A model generated the notes under the pieces. It made no database searches. It was not told where the DNA came from and saw nothing but the letters and a program-made list of their open reading frames with translations. Positions 62,236-64,000 of a DNA stretch of 64,000 bases are shown one piece after another. Within the stretch, counting starts at the first letter, position 1. Each line of letters opens with the position of its first letter. Source of the stretch: Microbacterium sp. MF43 (GTDB taxonomy: Bacteria > Actinomycetota > Actinomycetes > Actinomycetales > Microbacteriaceae); NCBI RefSeq assembly GCF_012847295.1, contig NZ_JABBDY010000003.1, positions 558,001-622,000 of the forward strand, in the 5' to 3' direction. A program made the position numbers and the translations under genes.

Positions 62236-63285
62236 TCACGGGCGGAGCAGCACCTTCGTCGCCCGTCGCTCGTCCATCGCGGCATACGCCTCGGCGGCCT
62301 CGGTGAGCGGCAGTTCGAGGTCGAAGACGAGCCCGGGCCGGATGGCACCCGAGCGAACGTCGGGCAGCAGCTCCTCGATGTAGCCGCGCACCGGCGCGAC
62401 ACCGCCGGCGACGCCGACGTTCCGTCCGAACATCTGGCGGATCGGGAGCTCAGGGCCGCCGTTCGGCACACCGACGTACCCGACCATTCCGCCCGGGCGC
62501 GCGGAGCGCAGCGCCTGGTCCATCGACTCCTTCGTGCCCACGCACTCCAGGACGCGGTCCGCCCCGATGCCCTCGGTGAGCTCACGAACGCGGTTCACGC
62601 CGTCCTCGCCCCGCTCCTCGACGATGTGCGTGGCGCCGAACTCGCGGGCGAGGGCCTGCCGCTGCGGGTGCCGCGACATGGCGATGATCGTGGCGGCGCC
62701 GAGCCGCTTGGCGGCGATGATCGCGCAGAGGCCGACGGCGCCGTCGCCGACGACGGCCACCGCGTCGCCCGGGCGCACTCCCGCCGAGACGGCGGCGTGG
62801 TGGCCCGTGCCCATCACGTCGCTCAGCGTGAGAAGTCCCGGGATCTCGTCGGGCGAGACCGGGCCGGGGACGACCGCGAGCGTGCCGTCGGCGAGCGGAA
62901 CGCGGACGCGCTCCCCCTGGCCGCCGTCGGCGAATCCGCCGAAGCGGTCATCGCTCCCCCACCATCCGCCGGTGAGGCAGGAGGTGCTGACGCCGTTGCG
63001 GCAGTTGATGCACGTGCCGTCGCACACGTAGAACGGAGCGATCACGAAGTCACCCTCCTTGACGACGCGCACCTCCGGCCCGACGCGCTCCACCACGCCG
63101 ACGAACTCGTGGCCGATGCGATGCGGTTCCTCGGTGGGCGTGACCCCGCGATACGGCCACAGATCCGATCCGCACACGCACGCTGCGACCACGCGCACGA
63201 TCGCGTCGGCGCCGGTGGACAGCTCGGGATCGGGGACTTCTTCGACACGGATGTCGCGGGCTGCATGGATGACGGTGGCAAGCAT
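62236..63285 (-). CDS. zinc-dependent alcohol dehydrogenase family protein
   Basis: A 349-residue medium-chain dehydrogenase. Catalytic zinc ligands are in CVCGSDLWPYRG and IGHEFVGVVERVG. The structural-zinc lobe is CDGTCINCRNGVSTSC (four Cys, slightly unusual spacing). The nucleotide motif is VAVVGDGAVGLCAI. The substrate is unknown; family members oxidise alcohols, aldehydes or polyols, or reduce quinones. It has its own leaderless-type promoter and stands alone. Confidence 0.88.
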   Translation of the reverse strand: MLATVIHAARDIRVEEVPDPELSTGADAIVRVVAACVCGSDLWPYRGVTPTEEPHRIGHEFVGVVERVGPEVRVVKEGDFVIAPFYVCDGTCINCRNGVSTSCLTGGWWGSDDRFGGFADGGQGERVRVPLADGTLAVVPGPVSPDEIPGLLTLSDVMGTGHHAAVSAGVRPGDAVAVVGDGAVGLCAIIAAKRLGAATIIAMSRHPQRQALAREFGATHIVEERGEDGVNRVRELTEGIGADRVLECVGTKESMDQALRSARPGGMVGYVGVPNGGPELPIRQMFGRNVGVAGGVAPVRGYIEELLPDVRSGAIRPGLVFDLELPLTEAAEAYAAMDERRATKVLLRP

Positions 63286-63291
63286 GCTCCG

Positions 63292-63297
63292 AGCCTA
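63292..63297 (-). promoter_or_regulatory. -10 box, leaderless layout (alcohol dehydrogenase)
   Basis: TAGGCT on the minus strand, six bases (CGGAGC), then the ATG at 63285. Confidence 0.6.
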
Positions 63298-63338
63298 GGG
63301 CGGTCGGCAGGACGGCGGCGCGCCCTGCATCGGATTTG

Positions 63339-63344
63339 TAGTCT
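63339..63344 (+). promoter_or_regulatory. -10 box, leaderless layout (DUF1653 gene)
   Basis: TAGTCT, six bases (GGCCCC), then the ATG at 63351. No ribosome binding site is possible in this context. Confidence 0.6.
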
Positions 63345-63350
63345 GGCCCC

Positions 63351-63560
63351 ATGACGCTCGAGCCAGGAATGTATCGGCACTTCAAAGGCGGCCTGTACGA
63401 GGTGGTCGGGCTCGCCCGCCACAGTGAGACCGAGGAGCAGCTCGTCGTCTACCGCCCGCTCTCGGGAGACTCGGGCCTCTGGGTGCGTCCGCGGGAGATG
63501 TGGGACGAGCCGGTCGATCGCGATGGATACTCCGGCCCGCGGTTCGTGCGCGTCGATTGA
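63351..63560 (+). CDS. DUF1653 small protein
   Basis: A 69-residue protein of the DUF1653 family. GMYRHFKGGLYEVVGLARHS, then LVVYRPL, then LWVRPREMWDEPV match the family throughout its length. Function is unknown. It is a single small beta-rich domain without membrane segments. It is transcribed away from the alcohol dehydrogenase gene. Confidence 0.85.
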   Translation: MTLEPGMYRHFKGGLYEVVGLARHSETEEQLVVYRPLSGDSGLWVRPREMWDEPVDRDGYSGPRFVRVD

Positions 63561-63609
63561 CCCGTCACGCCCCGGCGGGATGCGCTCGCTGATGCCCGTC
63601 GGCCGGTGA

Positions 63610-64000
63610 TCAGCCGGCGACGGCGTGCCCGATGTGCTCGTCGCCGTTGCCGAACCGGATCGTGCGGCCGATCGTGGAGTCGTCCGCGATGACGGCGGCC
63701 ACCACCGCGGCGACGTCGGCGCGCGACACCTCGCCGCGGCCCTCCGGATCGATCTCGATGCGGCCCGTCGGCGGGTCGAGCGTGAGCGTACCCGGCGCGA
63801 CGATCGTCCAGTCGAGGTCGCTCGCCTCGAGGTGGGCGTCGGCCGCCCATTTCGCATCCGCGTACGTGAAGAACGACGAGTCGCGGTCGATGCCGTGGTC
63901 GGCCCGAGAGCCGATCCACGAGACCATGACGTACCGGTCGACGCCCGCCTGCACCCCCGCGTCCATCGAGCGGATCGCGGCGTCCCGGTCGACGGCGTAC
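63610..64000 (-). CDS. NAD(P)-binding (atypical SDR, NmrA/YwnB-like) protein, 5' end outside window
   Basis: The open frame continues past base 64000, so only the C-terminal 130 residues are seen. AVDRDAAIRSMDAGVQAGVD, RYVMVSWIG, FTYADAKWAADAHLEASDLDWTIVAPGTLT and a GEVSRADVAAVVAAVI segment match NAD(P)H-binding SDR-a5/NmrA-type proteins. The Tyr-x3-Lys pair is FTYADAK. They act as reductases or redox sensors. The N-terminal Rossmann motif is not visible. Confidence 0.8.
   Translation of the reverse strand, partial: YAVDRDAAIRSMDAGVQAGVDRYVMVSWIGSRADHGIDRDSSFFTYADAKWAADAHLEASDLDWTIVAPGTLTLDPPTGRIEIDPEGRGEVSRADVAAVVAAVIADDSTIGRTIRFGNGDEHIGHAVAG

Overview
The window is a very GC-rich (around 70% by eye) actinobacterial chromosome segment. 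WhiA, RbpA, OpcA, a DtxR/IdeR-type iron box, the GlgM/GlgC divergent pair and the tkt-tal-pgi-zwf-opcA-pgl operon all point to Actinobacteria. Gene order and protein style fit Microbacteriaceae, most likely Microbacterium or a close relative (inference). Coding density is high and I see no insertion sequence, phage, integron, CRISPR array, tRNA or rRNA. This is core chromosome rather than an island.

Layout. 1-5 kb: end of a DEDDh exonuclease, ribosomal protein L31 type B, a lone ABC ATPase, divergent glycogen genes glgM/glgC, serB and an alpha/beta hydrolase. 5.5-11 kb: fabG, a DUF4190 repeat protein, an overlapping DUF3099 / 75-aa zinc-type protein / SURF1 cassette, an ABC-F ATPase and bioY. 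11-16 kb: an iron-siderophore uptake operon (SIP reductase, two permeases, ATPase, lipoprotein) under a DtxR box. 16-22.6 kb: an MFS/PLP-lyase pair, then sufB-sufD-Rieske-sufC-sufT. 22.9-27 kb: ctaA, a small membrane protein, a Na+/H+ antiporter and ctaB. 27.5-35.6 kb: the pentose-phosphate operon. 35.7-43 kb, minus strand: rbpA-secG-tpiA-pgk-gap, sodA, whiA and rapZ, with phzF on the other strand. 43-54.9 kb: uvrC, uvrA, a secreted 5'-nucleotidase, a MarR/zinc-protein divergent pair, uvrB, a Gly-tailed protein and coaE. 55-59 kb: a response regulator facing a sensor kinase plus a degenerate GGDEF membrane protein. 59-64 kb: a second Gly-tailed protein, a GIY-YIG zinc protein, rpsA, an alcohol dehydrogenase, a DUF1653 protein and the 3' part of an NAD(P)-binding protein.

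Regulation is the most informative layer. At least sixteen genes have a TANNNT-like -10 box followed by exactly six bases and then the start codon, which is the layout of leaderless transcripts. Three of these (uvrA, uvrB and the GIY-YIG zinc protein) also carry TGTCGG(A/C)G exactly eight bases upstream of the -10. That matches the RecA-independent, PafBC-type DNA-damage promoter known from mycobacteria. The GIY-YIG zinc protein is therefore the best candidate here for an undescribed DNA-damage-response component. The siderophore operon has its iron box directly over a leaderless -10. The MarR/zinc-protein pair shares a perfect 9-2-9 palindrome.

The genes form coherent groups: central carbon metabolism and NADPH supply; haem A and cytochrome oxidase maturation (SURF1, CtaA, CtaB); iron uptake and Fe-S assembly; and nucleotide excision repair. 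A nine-base word, GAGGCATCC/GGATGCCTC, recurs about nineteen times in coding and intergenic DNA, far above chance for this composition.
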